From: Cyanobacteria bacterium RI_101
Lineage (GTDB): Bacteria > Cyanobacteriota > Cyanobacteriia > Cyanobacteriales > Microcystaceae
Reading direction: 5' to 3'
DNA length: 64,000 bases
Assembly (NCBI GenBank): GCA_016471375.1
Contig: WGLZ01000054.1
Coordinates: forward strand, 1 to 64,000
Part shown: piece after piece, positions 17,655 to 25,846 of the stretch
Layout of the letters: every line of letters starts with the position of its first letter
Numbering within the stretch: position 1 is the stretch's first letter
The notes under the pieces: generated by a model
What the model saw: only the letters and a program-made list of their open reading frames with translations
What the model was told of the DNA's origin: nothing
The model's database searches: none
Translations under genes and position numbers: made by a program

Positions 17655-19997
17655 TTAAGGCAGGGCTTGGACGGGGAAACCCTGTTGTCGGAGGTAATCC
17701 GAAGTGGCTTTGCCGGGGGCGTAGTTATAACCGAAGGTGGCTTCGGCGCTGTCGTGGACAATCTGGGGCGTTAGCATGACCACAACCTCCGAGCGATCCA
17801 CCGTGTCGGTCTGGCTACGGAACAAGGCGCCGAGGACGGGAATATCCCCTAGAATGGGCACTTTGCTCGTGGTGGTCTGTTGTTGCTCGGAGATAATCCC
17901 GGTCAGGATAAAGGTTTGACCGTCCCGCAGGCGGACTAAGCCGGAACTTAATTCCCGTTTATTTAAAAGCGTGAGCGTGTTTGTCGAGCCGGGCCCGCTT
18001 TCAAAGCTTTGAGTGGCGCCGGGAGACGCGACAGTGGGCAACACGGTGAGGGTGATGTAACCGTTATCGTCAATCTGATCGACGCTCACCGTGACCGTTA
18101 AACCGGCGTCGGCTAAAACCGGGGTGGTGGTTCGCACGCCGCTGAGGGGATCAACCTGGGTATCTACGCTCTCTACCACTTTTTGGGTCAGTTTAACCGT
18201 GGCCTGTTGTCCCTCCTGCACCATTAAGGTCGGGTCGGTGAGAATCTTGGCGTTGCCGCTCCGAATTTGGGCGAAGATTTGAGCCGAGAAATTCTTGGGA
18301 TATTGGTAATAGGAAGGCAGCCCTGCCGTGGCCACCCCATCTGTCCCTCGGGTAACAGTGGTGGTAAAAAGTCCCGTTTCCGGGTTAAACGTCCGGGTAA
18401 TCAGGGTGTCCGTGGGAAGTTCCAACTCGGTAATCCCCGTCACAAAGGGATTATTAGAAACGCCGGCGATACGATTATAAACTTCTAAATCAGTCCGGGG
18501 CGCGATAAATCCGGCGTTGCCCTGGTCGTCTGTTAAAAAGACGCCTTGACCATAGCCTGGGATAGTGGTTCCAGAACTAAAATCAATAAACGTATTGGAA
18601 TCGGCGAAGGGGTTAGGAATCGCTGGCGGATTACTAATTCGACCCGTGGCGCTGTTAATGTCTGAGCTGAGAACTGGGGCTGTTTGCCCAAAGCGCATCA
18701 CGGCTTGCCCGCCGTCTTGGACAAAGTAACTATCCCCGACGCCGAAGGAAAAACTGCTGTTGTAGTCTTGAATATTATTGAGGTTAATATCGATAATCTT
18801 AACGTTCACCGCCACCTGGCGCCGGCGGGCGTCGAGTTGGGTGAGTAAAGAGGTGGCGATTTCCACCTGGCGGGGTTCCCCCACTAGGGTGATGGAATTT
18901 AAACGGTCGTCAGTGGAGACCCTTAAGCCGGTGAGGATTAAAGGCGGGCCGCCCTCTCCCTGGGGTTTAATGGCTTCCAGTTGGGAAGGAACTTCCCGTT
19001 TCCCGGTGACTCGACCGGTGAGGGGATCGACGATATCTTCAGTTTTGGTGACCAGACGTTGAAACTCGGCGCCCTGGGCCGAGAGGGTCACCCCGGCGTT
19101 AAAGGATTTAACCTGATTGAGACGGATGGTACGGCTAATCAGATTCATGGCCTGGGGCGGCAGATCGGGGCCGACAAAAATCGTGTTGCCGCGGCGGTTA
19201 GCTTTTAGCCCAGAGACCATTAAGACGGAATTAAAAACCTGTTGGACGGGTTCGTTTTCCAGATCTAAAGAGACATTGCTGAGAGCGCCGGGTTGGACCC
19301 CGGCGCCGCCAGGGGGGGAAGCGGGGGCCGCAGCCGCTCCCCCGGCGGGAGCTTCCCCTTCATTAACCGAAAAAATAATATTCATCCCGGCGTAACGCGC
19401 CAAAACCAGCAACACCTCCCGCACCGGCGCCTGGCGGAGCACCAAGCGGGGAATAATCACATTTCCCGAGGGGCCCAGGTTAATGACGTCGTAGGTGGTG
19501 TTGATATTAGAAATGGCCATATCTCCCACCGGCGGCGCCACGGCCCGGGGCTGAACCGGCGCCACAGGAACGGTGGGGGAGAGAATATCGGGATTGCCTG
19601 TGCCGTTGGAGCGGATAATCACTTCCGGGTTAGGCACCATCACCGGAACGTTGGGAATCGTCGGCGCCGAAGGAAAGCCGGGATTCGCGGGGGGCAAAAC
19701 GCCTGGAATGGTGTTGGAGGGGGGAACCTGGGCGACCTCTAACGGCGCCGATAGGTCTGGGCTGAAAGCCGGAGGCGCTAACTCTGTCGGTTTAGAGTCC
19801 GGGGCGGCGTCAACCGCTAAAGCTACGTCTGGGGAAACGTCAGGCGCCGAGTTGGCCGGTTCGCCCGGAAGAACTGTCCCATCGGGCAAAGACAGATCCA
19901 AATCCTCTCTAGCCAAAGCGTCGGCGGCTTGAACCGGCAGGGAAGTTAAGGCGACCAGCGCCAACGGGGCCCAAAGACCCAAACGTAGATTAATCAT
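17655..19997 (-). CDS. pilQ: Type IV pilus secretin PilQ
   Basis: 780 residues. PilQ forms the outer-membrane ring through which type IV pili pass, giving twitching motility and DNA uptake. Residues 1-24 are a signal peptide (LALVALTSLPVQA, cleaved before ADAL). A long proline-rich linker spans about 35-150, an STN/secretin N-domain about 170-280 (LVLRQAPVREVLLVLARYAG), and N-domain and secretin core about 290-750 (ILTDPTLMVQEGQQATVKL, SGLVRLRDGQTFILTGI, VPILGDIPVLGALFRS, RSEVVVMLTPQIV). It is the last gene of the pilM-N-O-Q series, 85 bases after pilO, with a short hairpin in the gap. The length fits cyanobacterial PilQ. Confidence 0.93.
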   Translation of the reverse strand: MINLRLGLWAPLALVALTSLPVQAADALAREDLDLSLPDGTVLPGEPANSAPDVSPDVALAVDAAPDSKPTELAPPAFSPDLSAPLEVAQVPPSNTIPGVLPPANPGFPSAPTIPNVPVMVPNPEVIIRSNGTGNPDILSPTVPVAPVQPRAVAPPVGDMAISNINTTYDVINLGPSGNVIIPRLVLRQAPVREVLLVLARYAGMNIIFSVNEGEAPAGGAAAAPASPPGGAGVQPGALSNVSLDLENEPVQQVFNSVLMVSGLKANRRGNTIFVGPDLPPQAMNLISRTIRLNQVKSFNAGVTLSAQGAEFQRLVTKTEDIVDPLTGRVTGKREVPSQLEAIKPQGEGGPPLILTGLRVSTDDRLNSITLVGEPRQVEIATSLLTQLDARRRQVAVNVKIIDINLNNIQDYNSSFSFGVGDSYFVQDGGQAVMRFGQTAPVLSSDINSATGRISNPPAIPNPFADSNTFIDFSSGTTIPGYGQGVFLTDDQGNAGFIAPRTDLEVYNRIAGVSNNPFVTGITELELPTDTLITRTFNPETGLFTTTVTRGTDGVATAGLPSYYQYPKNFSAQIFAQIRSGNAKILTDPTLMVQEGQQATVKLTQKVVESVDTQVDPLSGVRTTTPVLADAGLTVTVSVDQIDDNGYITLTVLPTVASPGATQSFESGPGSTNTLTLLNKRELSSGLVRLRDGQTFILTGIISEQQQTTTSKVPILGDIPVLGALFRSQTDTVDRSEVVVMLTPQIVHDSAEATFGYNYAPGKATSDYLRQQGFPVQALP

Positions 19998-20038
19998 CAG
20001 TCTTGCTCCTCAGCACACATAAAAATCAATTATTGACG

Positions 20039-20055
20039 ACGGATTCAAAATCCGT
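20039..20055 (-). other. Hairpin in the pilO-pilQ gap
   Basis: ACGGATT and AATCCGT form a perfect 7-bp stem with a 3-base loop in the 85-base gap between pilO and pilQ. There is no T-run of terminator type, so it may affect message stability or relative expression of pilQ. It resembles an isolated tRNA-Leu anticodon arm, but no further tRNA sequence surrounds it. Confidence 0.4.
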
Positions 20056-20082
20056 AAGGGGGGTGTTTTCAATTCTGAAACC

Positions 20083-20913
20083 CTATTTAGGCGGCGGCGG
20101 TTGCTGGCCCTCCGCGGGGGGTTGACCTTCCGCCGGGGGCTGGCCCTCCTGACCGGGGGGCGGCGGCGGGGGCGCGAGGGCGGCGATTTCTTCCGGTGTG
20201 AGGGGTAGGAGCACGTCGAGGGTCATGCTAGTGCTCAGCTGGTCGCCGCCTTTCTCTTCCGGCACCGCCTTGGCTTCCCCTCCCTGACTCACTACTTTAA
20301 TAGGAACTTCTGTTTGGGTCAGATCGGTTTTTAAGTCCTTAATCAGGATCAAGGGCTGGAGGCGTTCGATGTCGCGAATCAGGTTATGGGTATTGCCAAA
20401 GTTCCCCCTCAAGGTCACCTGGTAGGTCTGACGCTTGACTTTATTGGTCGTTCCGGCGCCGAGGGAATCGTCCGCCACCACCGCCGGCTCCCCCTGGGGT
20501 AAAAAGCTCAAAAGGGTTACGTCCCGAGCCGTAAAGAGTTGATCGAGGTCGATCAGAATGGTCTTAATATCTTTCCCCTGGCCGTAGAGATTCAAGACCG
20601 TCTGTTTGCGTTTTTCCGCCTCGTTGAGCTTCGCCTGGGCCTCCGCCAAGCGGCGCTCCATCGCGCCGGATTTCTGCTGATCCACTTCCTGTTGCTTAGC
20701 CGCCTCGTCGGTTTTGAGGGTTTGATACTCTCCCCAAGCCGGCAGGAAAAAAGTCATGAAGATGTAGCCCGCCCCGAGGGCGCCGACAACGCCCAGGGCG
20801 ACGCCGGTAACCTTAGGGGTGAAGGTTATGCCAAAGGCCGTGGGATAATTGCCCCCCTGGTCAAAATCTTGATCCAGGATTGTCGTCGTCGTGTACTCTT
20901 CGCTGTAGGTCAT
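20083..20913 (-). CDS. pilO: Type IV pilus inner-membrane protein PilO
   Basis: 276 residues. PilO pairs with PilN in the periplasm to connect the inner-membrane motor with PilQ. The layout is standard: a short cytoplasmic N-terminus (1-33), one membrane helix (about 34-60), a coiled coil (about 65-105, KQQEVDQQKSGAMERRLAEA) and a ferredoxin-like periplasmic domain (about 115-235). The last 30 or so residues are a proline-rich tail (APPPPPPGQEGQPPAEG) that is longer than in typical PilO, and its neighbour PilN has a similar tail. It lies 50 bases after pilN in the same direction. Confidence 0.85.
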   Translation of the reverse strand: MTYSEEYTTTTILDQDFDQGGNYPTAFGITFTPKVTGVALGVVGALGAGYIFMTFFLPAWGEYQTLKTDEAAKQQEVDQQKSGAMERRLAEAQAKLNEAEKRKQTVLNLYGQGKDIKTILIDLDQLFTARDVTLLSFLPQGEPAVVADDSLGAGTTNKVKRQTYQVTLRGNFGNTHNLIRDIERLQPLILIKDLKTDLTQTEVPIKVVSQGGEAKAVPEEKGGDQLSTSMTLDVLLPLTPEEIAALAPPPPPPGQEGQPPAEGQPPAEGQQPPPPK

Positions 20914-20963
20914 AAGGGCGGCGCTCCTAGGGTGGGTTTAGGTCTCCAAAAAAGCCGGCAAGT

Positions 20964-21806
20964 TTAGCTAGGGGGCGGCGCCGGGGGAGCGCCCTCCTGG
21001 GGTTTCAAAATTGGGGGCGGCGCTCCGGGGGGCGCGGCCGGGCCCTTGAGGACGCCCGCCTGCTCCAAAATCTTATAGCGGGCCACCAAACCCGAGGCCC
21101 CTTTGCGAATCAGGGCGTTGAGAAGCTCCGGGTTGGGTTTCTCGGTGATTTGGGTTTCGATGGTGTATTTGACCCCGGCCGGGATGCGAACGCCCGAAGT
21201 TTCCCCCTCGTCCCCTTCCTTGATTTCGCCGCTTTCGACCACGGCGCCCTCCGCGGTCACCGGCAGAGCGCCGGTGGTAGCCGTTAAGAGTTTGGTTTTA
21301 TCGCCCTGGAAAAACTCCGAGGACTGGAGGGTAAGGAGAAAATCGTTTAAGACGTCGTAACCCGTCGCAAAGCCGTTTAAGGTCAGGGTTGGCCCCGCCT
21401 GTTGGATACTGCTAATCTGCACGCCCTGGGGCATTTGGTCGGTTAAATCCTGCAACAGCGCCGACCAGGGTTTAATTTGCCCAAAGACTCCCACCAACGC
21501 GTCGGAGTCCTGATGAATGGTCGCCGCCTTGGCTTCCAACTCCTGAATTTTGGCGTTTTGGGCCTTAAGTTGAGCCAGCTCTGTTTCCAGCGCCTGAATA
21601 TTGGTTTGGGTTTGTCCCTTTTGCCAGTTCACGGCCAGAATACTCAAACCCGAGAGAGCCACCAGCAGTCCCGCCGCCCCGGCGCCGATAATGATGGGCA
21701 ACTGCTCCCGCATGGACGCCTTCGGCGTCGTCAGGGTCATGGTCGGCAGGGTTTTGCCGGGGTCTAGGTTGCGGTCTTTGAGAAAATTGACGTCGAGGCC
21801 GTACAT
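20964..21806 (-). CDS. pilN: Type IV pilus assembly protein PilN
   Basis: 280 residues. PilN binds PilM through a short cytoplasmic N-terminal segment and PilO through its periplasmic domain. The N-terminus MYGLDVNFLKDR contains the conserved DVNFL-type PilM-binding motif (usually INLLP). A membrane helix is at about 36-60 (LPIIIGAGAAGLLVALSGL), followed by a coiled coil (NIQALETELAQLKAQNAKIQ) and a ferredoxin-like domain (about 115-240, MPQGVQISSIQQAGPTLTLNG). The C-terminus is proline-rich (PAAPPGAPPPILKPQEGAP). It lies 61 bases after pilM in the same operon. Confidence 0.87.
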   Translation of the reverse strand: MYGLDVNFLKDRNLDPGKTLPTMTLTTPKASMREQLPIIIGAGAAGLLVALSGLSILAVNWQKGQTQTNIQALETELAQLKAQNAKIQELEAKAATIHQDSDALVGVFGQIKPWSALLQDLTDQMPQGVQISSIQQAGPTLTLNGFATGYDVLNDFLLTLQSSEFFQGDKTKLLTATTGALPVTAEGAVVESGEIKEGDEGETSGVRIPAGVKYTIETQITEKPNPELLNALIRKGASGLVARYKILEQAGVLKGPAAPPGAPPPILKPQEGAPPAPPPS

Positions 21807-21867
21807 GGCGGTGAGTTCCTTCCTTGCAATCGGGTTTTCCCGTCGTTAAACGCTGACGTAAATAAGA

Positions 21868-22971
21868 TTAGGTTTGTCGCAGGCCGAGGCCAATGACGGT
21901 TCCTAAACTGGGGCGCTCGATGGGGGAAAATTCCTGATCCGCGTCGATAGCCAGCGCCGAAAAGGGATCGACCTGCACCGTGGGAATACTCAGGCGCTGA
22001 GTCAGATATTCGTCCAATTGCATTAACCCGCCGCCGGGCCCCGCCAGCAGGAGTTGCACCAACTCCAGATCGTCGCTTTGGTTGAGGTAAAAGTTAATCG
22101 AGCGCCGCAATTCGTCCGTCAGTTCTCCCAACACCCGCATCAGCGCCGTCATGCCGGGGTTCACCGCCGTGCCCTGGGTGCTCAAGGTGTCGAATTGGGT
22201 CACGGGAATGGTCATGCCCTGTAAAATTTCCGGGTTGCGGGAGGGGGGGAGGTTCATGGCCCGGGAGAGCGCGTTTTGCATCTGAAATGTGCCGATGGGC
22301 ACCGTCCGGGAAAATTGGGGCACTCCGTCGATGATGATGGCGATTTCCGTGTTGTCAAACTCAATGTCAATCAAGACGACCGCTTCCTTGGAGCCAAACT
22401 GCCGCAGTTGCTCTCGGATGGTGCGAATCAGGGCGAAACTGTTGATTTCTAAGACGTTAACGTCTAGCCCCGCCTGCTGAAAGGTGTCGAGATAGGAGTC
22501 CGTCACTTCCTTGCGGGTGGCCACTAGCAGAACCTGAACCTTTTCAATGCCGTCGTCGTCCTCGAAAAACCCTAGCTTTTGGTAATCCAAATCCACTTCT
22601 TCCCTAGGGTAGGGGAGGTAGAGCGCCGCTTCGTGATTCAGCACCATGTCCTTCAACTCGGTGTCGTCCAACTCCGCCGGCACGGGAATAATACGGATAA
22701 TGGCTTCTCGCATGGGCACGGCGGTGGCCACCCGTTTGGTGGAAATTTTATTCTCCTTAAACATCTCCTGGATGATTTCCGCTAGGGAGGGAGAATCGAC
22801 AATCTTCCCTTCCTCGAAAATCCCCTCCGGCAGGGTGGTGTAACAATACTTTGTCAATTTATAGTTAGAGCCGGAATTAGACAATTGAACCAGGTTTAGG
22901 CGCTCTGGCGTAATTTCTAAGCCCACTCCCTGGGATTTGCGACCAAATAAGTTTTGTAAACGGCTAAACAT
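21868..22971 (-). CDS. pilM: Type IV pilus assembly ATPase-like protein PilM
   Basis: 367 residues. PilM is an actin-like (FtsA-fold) cytoplasmic protein that binds the N-terminus of PilN. It opens with a family-typical sequence (GLEITPERLNLVQLSNSG), has nucleotide-site motifs such as EAVVLIDIEFDNTEIAIIID and LVQLLLAGPGGGLMQLDEYL, and ends at the sugar-kinase-fold C-terminus (PSLGTVIGLGLRQT). It is the first gene of pilM-N-O-Q, so the promoter should lie in 22972-23159. Confidence 0.93.
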   Translation of the reverse strand: MFSRLQNLFGRKSQGVGLEITPERLNLVQLSNSGSNYKLTKYCYTTLPEGIFEEGKIVDSPSLAEIIQEMFKENKISTKRVATAVPMREAIIRIIPVPAELDDTELKDMVLNHEAALYLPYPREEVDLDYQKLGFFEDDDGIEKVQVLLVATRKEVTDSYLDTFQQAGLDVNVLEINSFALIRTIREQLRQFGSKEAVVLIDIEFDNTEIAIIIDGVPQFSRTVPIGTFQMQNALSRAMNLPPSRNPEILQGMTIPVTQFDTLSTQGTAVNPGMTALMRVLGELTDELRRSINFYLNQSDDLELVQLLLAGPGGGLMQLDEYLTQRLSIPTVQVDPFSALAIDADQEFSPIERPSLGTVIGLGLRQT

Positions 22972-23159
22972 AGGCCCAAGAAGCGACGACGGCTTCGGCG
23001 TCTAGGAAAAATTACGGAGGGGAACCAATATTGGAGTGAGGGGGAGTCTAGACCTATCCTAGCCAATCCTCGCCGCTTGTCAAGGGCGTCGGCAATCCCG
23101 GGAGTCCTGAAGAGGCGCTAGGGTAAGGAAAACTCTTTTGGCAATTCCGAGGCCGGGCC
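22972..23159. promoter_or_regulatory. Divergent promoter region of pilM and the HEPN/MNT pair
   Basis: A 188-base gap between two divergent operons. It contains a perfect 10-base palindrome CCAATATTGG at 23025-23034, 54 bases upstream of pilM, which may be an operator. I cannot place convincing -10/-35 boxes. Confidence 0.3.
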
Positions 23160-23588
23160 ATGGGCGCCGTTATTCCCCCCCGCTGGCACTACCGTTTTGA
23201 CAACTACCGTCGCGCCTTGCTCTTACTCCGGGAAGCGATGGCGTTAGAGCGTCCCCTGACCCCACTGGAAAAAGAGGGCGCAATCCAGCGGTTTGAATAC
23301 ACGATGGAACTGGCTTGGAAAACATTGAAGGATTACCTAGAGGCGGAAGGGGTTGTTTTGGCGCAAGTGACCCCCCGGGCTGTTCTACGCAGGGGTTTTG
23401 AGGCTAATATCCTCGCGCGGGGCGAAATCTGGCAACAGGCGCTGGACGCCCGTAATAAAATGTCCCACACCTACAATATTGAAGATTTTGAACAGGTCAT
23501 CGCCGATATTCGGCTCCATTACCTTGACGCCCTCGGGGAACTCTATGATTTTTTGTCGGCGCAAAAGTTGAAGGAGCCGCTTAATTAA
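23160..23588 (+). CDS. HEPN-family toxin, HI0074-type nucleotidyltransferase partner
   Basis: 142 residues. All-helical HI0074/HepT-like protein (nucleotidyltransferase substrate-binding family): RFEYTMELAWKTLKDYLEAEG is the characteristic core helix. ARNKMSHTY carries the R-x4-H motif of HEPN ribonucleases, so catalytic RNase activity is possible. Such proteins are toxins neutralised by the adjacent MNT protein, often by AMP transfer to a tyrosine next to the motif; the Tyr after SHT fits that. The stop codon overlaps the ATG of the next gene by one base (TAATG). In other members the pair forms a complex with a DNA-repair or stress role that is not well defined. Confidence 0.85.
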   Translation: MGAVIPPRWHYRFDNYRRALLLLREAMALERPLTPLEKEGAIQRFEYTMELAWKTLKDYLEAEGVVLAQVTPRAVLRRGFEANILARGEIWQQALDARNKMSHTYNIEDFEQVIADIRLHYLDALGELYDFLSAQKLKEPLN

Positions 23589-23929
23589 TGGATGATTTTG
23601 GCTTAACCCCGACCCAGATCCAACAAATCGGCGCTATCCTCGCCAGCGTTGAAGCCGAGGGCATTGAGCAAGTGGCGGTCTTTGGCTCCCGGGCGACGGG
23701 TCGCTATCGTCCCAACTCCGATCTGGATTTAGTCCTCTATGGCCAGGCCGCCGACGCGGCCCTGCAAGACCGACTCTGGACGCTTTTCCAGGATAGTTCC
23801 TTGCCCTTCGCCGTCGATGTCCACAGCTACGGCGTCATCGCGTACCCGCCGCTCAAGGCCCACATCGACGCCGTGGCTCGTCCCCTATTCCTCCGCCGGG
23901 GCGGGCGTTGGGTGGAGGCGAATGATTAG
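23588..23929 (+). CDS. MNT-family minimal nucleotidyltransferase antitoxin
   Basis: 113 residues. VAVFGSRATGRYRPNSDLDL is the GS-x10-D-x-D signature of DNA polymerase beta-like minimal nucleotidyltransferases; the two metal-binding aspartates are in SDLDL, and a third acidic residue may be in FAVDVHSY. Partner of the HEPN protein upstream, with a one-base overlap ensuring coupled translation. The two together make a type VII-like HEPN/MNT toxin-antitoxin module (assignment by family knowledge). No extra domain is fused. Confidence 0.88.
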   Translation: MDDFGLTPTQIQQIGAILASVEAEGIEQVAVFGSRATGRYRPNSDLDLVLYGQAADAALQDRLWTLFQDSSLPFAVDVHSYGVIAYPPLKAHIDAVARPLFLRRGGRWVEAND

Positions 23930-24140
23930 CTCCAGTCTACCCCGAAATCTGTTTATAGGGTGTCTTGATACTCCTGAAGCAGGGCCAAAATATCCCCTAA
24001 TTGTCGTCGGTGGACGGCTAAACCCCGGCCTAAGCCTCTGTTGCTTTTTCTTAATAGCTGTGTTATTTATATTGGCCGGCCTGAATTTTAGTATTGGCGT
24101 TGTTTAAAGCTTAGGCAAACAACTAAAGAGTAGTATCGCG
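23930..24140. other. Intergenic region, no gene seen
   Basis: Between the MNT gene and the TpsB gene. It contains GGCCGGCC at about 24075-24082 and AT-rich stretches (TTATTTATATT). I see no convincing promoter boxes or coding frame. Confidence 0.4.
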
Positions 24141-25841
24141 ATGTGGCTTCCCCTAACCTGTCTTGTCCTAGTCGGTCTAAGCTTCAACAACGAGGCGGCC
24201 CTGGCCCAAGTTCCTTTAAATCCGGGACGAATCCTTCTGCCTCCCCAACGGCCCCAACCTGTTCCCACGCCGGCGCCGTTGCCGGAGCCGGGCCTGGAGA
24301 TTCGACCCGTCCCCCCGGCTCCGTCCCAGTTGCCCTCCAGCGGCGCCGCCATTACCGTGGCGAGTTTTGAGTTTGCGGGCAACACCGCCTTTAGCTCCGA
24401 GGAATTAGCCAAAGTAGTGGAGTCTTTCACCGGGCGCCCCTTGACCTTCGCCGAACTCCTCGGCGCTGAGCAGGCCATCACCCAGTACTATACGGAGCGG
24501 GGCTATATCAACTCCGGCGCCGTCATCCCCGCGGGACAGACCTTTGCGCCCCAGGACGCCGTTGTCAAGATTTTAATCATCGAAGGGGGGTTAGAGGATA
24601 TTCAAGTTCAAGTGGAGGGTCGGCTACAGCCGGAGTATATTCGCAGTCGTTTGGCGCTGGCGACGGAGCGTCCCTTTAACCGGAATAATCTACTAGAAGC
24701 CCTGCAACTCCTGCAACTCAATCCCCTCGTTCAGTCCATTTCCGCCGAATTGGCCGCGGGGCCGAACCCGGAATCCAGCTTGCTCATCGTCAGCGTTAAA
24801 GAGGCGGACACCTTTAGCGGCGAACTCTTTACCGACAACGGCCGGGTGAGGAGCATCGGCGCTTGGGAACGGGGTTTTCGGGTCAATCAGGCTAACCTAC
24901 TGGGCTTTGGAGACGGGTTTACTTTTGACTACGCCAACAGCGACGGTAGTAACGCGCTCAGCGGCGCCTATACCATTCCCCTCAACCCGAGGAACGGAAC
25001 CCTACGGCTGTCGGGGCAATACAATAGTACACACGTCATTGAACAACCTTTTGACCAGTTGGATATTAACGGCGATTCCTTCTATGGAGATTTAACCTAC
25101 CGCCAACCGGTGATTCAAACCCCCAGTCAAGAGTTAGCCCTCGGGATTACCGCCTCCTACGCCTCCAGTCAGACCACCCTCCAGGGCGTTGGCTTTCCCC
25201 TGTCCCCCGGCTCCAATCAAGACGGTCAAACCAAGATCGCCGCCCTTCGCTTCTCCCAGGACTGGACCCAGCGAGGTTCCCAAGATATTTTTTCGGCGCT
25301 GTCCCGTTTCAGTTGGGGCCTTGGTCTTTTCGGCGCTAGCGTCAATAACGTTCCCCCGGACGGGCGTTTTTTTGATTGGCTGGGGCAAGCTCAATACGCT
25401 CGTTTGCTAGCGCCGGACACCCTCTTGGTGGCCCGCTCCGCCTTGCAGTTAACCACCGATCCCCTGGTTCCCTTGGAGCAAATTACCTTGGGGGGGTTAA
25501 ACACCGTGCGGGGCTACCGTCAGGATTTTTTCCTCACCGATAACGGTCTTTTCGCCTCCCTCGAAGTCCGTCTGCCGATTTTGCGAGTGGAGGAGATTAG
25601 CGGTCTTCTGCAAATCGTTCCCTTCGCCGATTTGGGGGTGGGTTGGAACGATGCGGAGAACCCTATTCCCACGCCCAATCCCAACACCTTGCTGAGCGTC
25701 GGTTTAGGTCTGCTCTGGCAGATGGACGACCGTCTCTCGGCCCGCTTAGATTGGGCGGCGCCCCTGACTCGCTTTCAGGTGGAGGGCAACACCCTTTCCC
25801 AGCAAAGTCTCTATTTTTCCGTGAACTGGAAGTTGTTCTAG
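24141..25841 (+). CDS. ShlB/FhaC/HecB-type two-partner-secretion transporter (TpsB)
   Basis: 566 residues. TpsB proteins are outer-membrane beta-barrels that export a large TpsA partner. Residues 1-22 are a signal peptide ending in ALA before QVPLNP. A proline-rich linker (about 25-65) precedes two POTRA-like domains (about 70-215: VASFEFAGNTAFSSEEL, IIEGGLEDIQVQVEGRL), and a 16-stranded barrel follows from about 220. The loop-6 motif VRGYRQ in TVRGYRQDF is intact. The C-terminus LYFSVNWKLF ends in an aromatic residue, as expected for barrel insertion. No TpsA gene lies next to it. Confidence 0.88.
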   Translation: MWLPLTCLVLVGLSFNNEAALAQVPLNPGRILLPPQRPQPVPTPAPLPEPGLEIRPVPPAPSQLPSSGAAITVASFEFAGNTAFSSEELAKVVESFTGRPLTFAELLGAEQAITQYYTERGYINSGAVIPAGQTFAPQDAVVKILIIEGGLEDIQVQVEGRLQPEYIRSRLALATERPFNRNNLLEALQLLQLNPLVQSISAELAAGPNPESSLLIVSVKEADTFSGELFTDNGRVRSIGAWERGFRVNQANLLGFGDGFTFDYANSDGSNALSGAYTIPLNPRNGTLRLSGQYNSTHVIEQPFDQLDINGDSFYGDLTYRQPVIQTPSQELALGITASYASSQTTLQGVGFPLSPGSNQDGQTKIAALRFSQDWTQRGSQDIFSALSRFSWGLGLFGASVNNVPPDGRFFDWLGQAQYARLLAPDTLLVARSALQLTTDPLVPLEQITLGGLNTVRGYRQDFFLTDNGLFASLEVRLPILRVEEISGLLQIVPFADLGVGWNDAENPIPTPNPNTLLSVGLGLLWQMDDRLSARLDWAAPLTRFQVEGNTLSQQSLYFSVNWKLF

Positions 25842-25846
25842 ACCCC

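Noticed and set aside
17549-17761. N-terminal extension of the Uma2 protein
   Set aside because: It would be coded by a palindromic repeat and the antisense-frame end of pilQ; the conserved domain starts at MEITLAPERL.
20039-20055. tRNA-Leu-like anticodon arm
   Set aside because: Only the arm is present; no acceptor, D or T arms are found around it, so it is just a hairpin.
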